DNA of 64,000 nucleotides from Shewanella denitrificans OS217 (lineage in GTDB: Bacteria > Pseudomonadota > Gammaproteobacteria > Enterobacterales > Shewanellaceae). The notes under the pieces were generated by a model. The model was not told the origin of the DNA. It did not search any database and worked only from the letters and a program-made list of their open reading frames with translations. The translations under genes and the position numbers were made by a program. The stretch lies in contig NC_007954.1 of the NCBI RefSeq assembly GCF_000013765.1, positions 4,464,001-4,528,000 on the forward strand, read 5' to 3'. Position 1 is the stretch's first letter. Every line of letters starts with the position of its first letter. Positions 62,991 through 64,000 of the stretch are shown here, piece after piece.

Positions 62991-63875
62991 TTAACCTATT
63001 TTGGCAAGAATGCCATCGAGTTCGCCTAAGTTTTGATAATTGATAACAATCTTACCCGTTCCTTTAGCGCTATGATTGATAGACACTTTAGCGCCTAATC
63101 GCTCAACTAAGCTTTGCTCTAGACGACTAACATCATGATCTTTTTCTTTAGATTCTGCCGTTTTTGCCGGCAAAAGGGCTTTATTGACTAAACGTTCGGT
63201 TTCGCGAACAGTCATTTCCTTCGACGCCACTAAACGGGCCAGTTCAGTTTGCTCATCACCTTCTATGGCCAATAAAGCACGAGCATGGCCCATGTCTATA
63301 TCACCGTTCTCCAACAAACGCTTTACCGGCTCGTTTAAGCTGTTCAAACGCAGCAAGTTAGAGACACTTGCCCGTGATTTACCCACGGCGTCGGCCACTT
63401 GTTGATGAGTGAGCTCAAATTCTTCCAGCAGTCGATTTAATGCCACGGCTTCTTCCATGGCATTAAGATCTTCACGCTGGATATTCTCAATCAGGGCGAT
63501 AGCGACAGCAGCCTCATCGGCGACTTGCTTAACCAAACAAGGAATTTTATTTAATTGGGCCAATTGCGCTGCACGCCAGCGACGTTCACCGGCAATAATC
63601 TCATATTGACCGCTACCGACCTGACGCACCACGATTGGCTGGATAACCCCCTGAGAGCGAATTGACTCAGCAAGCTCTTCTAGGGCTTCGGGCGACATAT
63701 CGCGGCGTGGCTGATACTTACCAGGCTGCAGTAAATCCAAATCTAACTCGATAAGCTTGCCATCCATAGCGTCAGTGTTGGCTTGTTCTTGTTGTTCTGT
63801 TTTACGACTCGCCGCATTGCTGTGGCTGAGTAATGCGTCTAAACCTTTGCCTAAACCGCGTTTTTTTAACGTCAT
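62991..63875 (-). CDS. parB: chromosome-partitioning protein ParB
   Basis: A 294-residue CTP-dependent DNA clamp that loads at parS near the origin. The N-terminal MTLKKRGLGKGLDALL is the conserved ParA-stimulating stretch. The CTPase motif is in ELDLLQPGKYQPRR and IIAGERRWRAAQLA (GERRxRA), and the HTH (LTHQQVADAVGKSRASVSNLLRLNSL) follows. The C-terminal dimer domain ends ...YQNLGELDGILAKIG. Lies 9 bp after parA and 221 bp before the atp operon. Its presence places the window close to oriC. Full length. Confidence 0.98.
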   Translation of the reverse strand: MTLKKRGLGKGLDALLSHSNAASRKTEQQEQANTDAMDGKLIELDLDLLQPGKYQPRRDMSPEALEELAESIRSQGVIQPIVVRQVGSGQYEIIAGERRWRAAQLAQLNKIPCLVKQVADEAAVAIALIENIQREDLNAMEEAVALNRLLEEFELTHQQVADAVGKSRASVSNLLRLNSLNEPVKRLLENGDIDMGHARALLAIEGDEQTELARLVASKEMTVRETERLVNKALLPAKTAESKEKDHDVSRLEQSLVERLGAKVSINHSAKGTGKIVINYQNLGELDGILAKIG

Positions 63876-63884
63876 TATTTTTCC

Positions 63885-64000
63885 TTACGCCTGTTTAATA
63901 CTGGTTTGCTCTGCGCGGCGGATAATTTCACCGGCTAGGGCTAAATAGGCTTTAGCTCCTGCACTGGTTTTATCGTAATACATGGCAGGCGCACCAAAAC
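63885..64000 (-). CDS. parA: chromosome-partitioning ATPase ParA (Soj), C-terminal end
   Basis: Only the last 37 codons plus stop are in the window; the gene continues beyond the right edge. The residues FGAPAMYYDKTSAGAKAYLAL are the conserved C-terminal stretch of ParA, followed by a basic helix and stop (TAA at 63885-63887). It partners ParB, 9 bp downstream on the same strand. The ATPase motifs lie outside the window. Confidence 0.93.
   Translation of the reverse strand, partial: FGAPAMYYDKTSAGAKAYLALAGEIIRRAEQTSIKQA

Overview
The window looks like a near-origin segment of a Shewanella-like gammaproteobacterial chromosome. The evidence is the parA-parB pair running into a full F1Fo ATP synthase operon (atpIBEFHAGDC), with glmU, a DeoR regulator and glmS close by, plus an MHYT hybrid kinase and an outer-membrane/GlyGly-CTERM style of surface protein. 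The genus call is by recognition of protein sequences and gene order; no search was run.

Layout, left to right. 1-2330: the end of an esterase gene, then a complete IS256-family element (771-2062) that landed in a small helix-turn-helix regulator gene; its inverted repeats and an 8-bp target duplication are visible, and removing it restores a 138-codon frame. 2692-7521: a hybrid sensor kinase with MHYT sensor, a response regulator with HD-GYP phosphodiesterase domain, and a small cystatin-like protein. 7884-22757: a membrane Ser/Thr kinase with a long repeat-rich tail, an FHA-domain protein, and, converging on them, a small unknown protein, a 3120-residue repeat-rich surface protein and a tail-collar-fold (MdpB-like) protein.

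23003-44126 is one long minus-strand operon whose genes mostly overlap or abut: PaiB-like flavoprotein, LuxI/FeeM-like GNAT, haem-oxygenase-like diiron enzyme, DUF3419 (SAM-dependent aminocarboxypropyl transferase family), RND adaptor and pump, acyl-AMP ligase, PvdQ/penicillin-acylase-like hydrolase, free-standing carrier protein, a two-module NRPS (docking-C-A-T-C-A-T-TE), a FemAB/GNAT-like transferase, a DUF3703 protein, two tiny ORFs (one apparently frameshifted) and an MFS exporter. It sits directly downstream of glmS. It reads as an uncharacterised peptide biosynthesis cluster with acyl-prodrug maturation and two export routes, and is the strongest candidate here for an undescribed system.

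44656-51576: glmS, a DeoR regulator, an isochorismatase-like hydrolase, a pirin, a divergent LysR regulator and glmU. 51841-55687: an accessory patch between glmU and atpC with a 59-aa peptide gene, a LuxR-type regulator, a 58-aa secreted peptide and a CadC/ToxR-type membrane regulator. 55846-64000: the atp operon, parB and the end of parA.

Limits: everything is read by eye. Family names rest on motifs and remembered homologues; substrates of the biosynthetic cluster are predictions; promoter and terminator calls are pattern matches.
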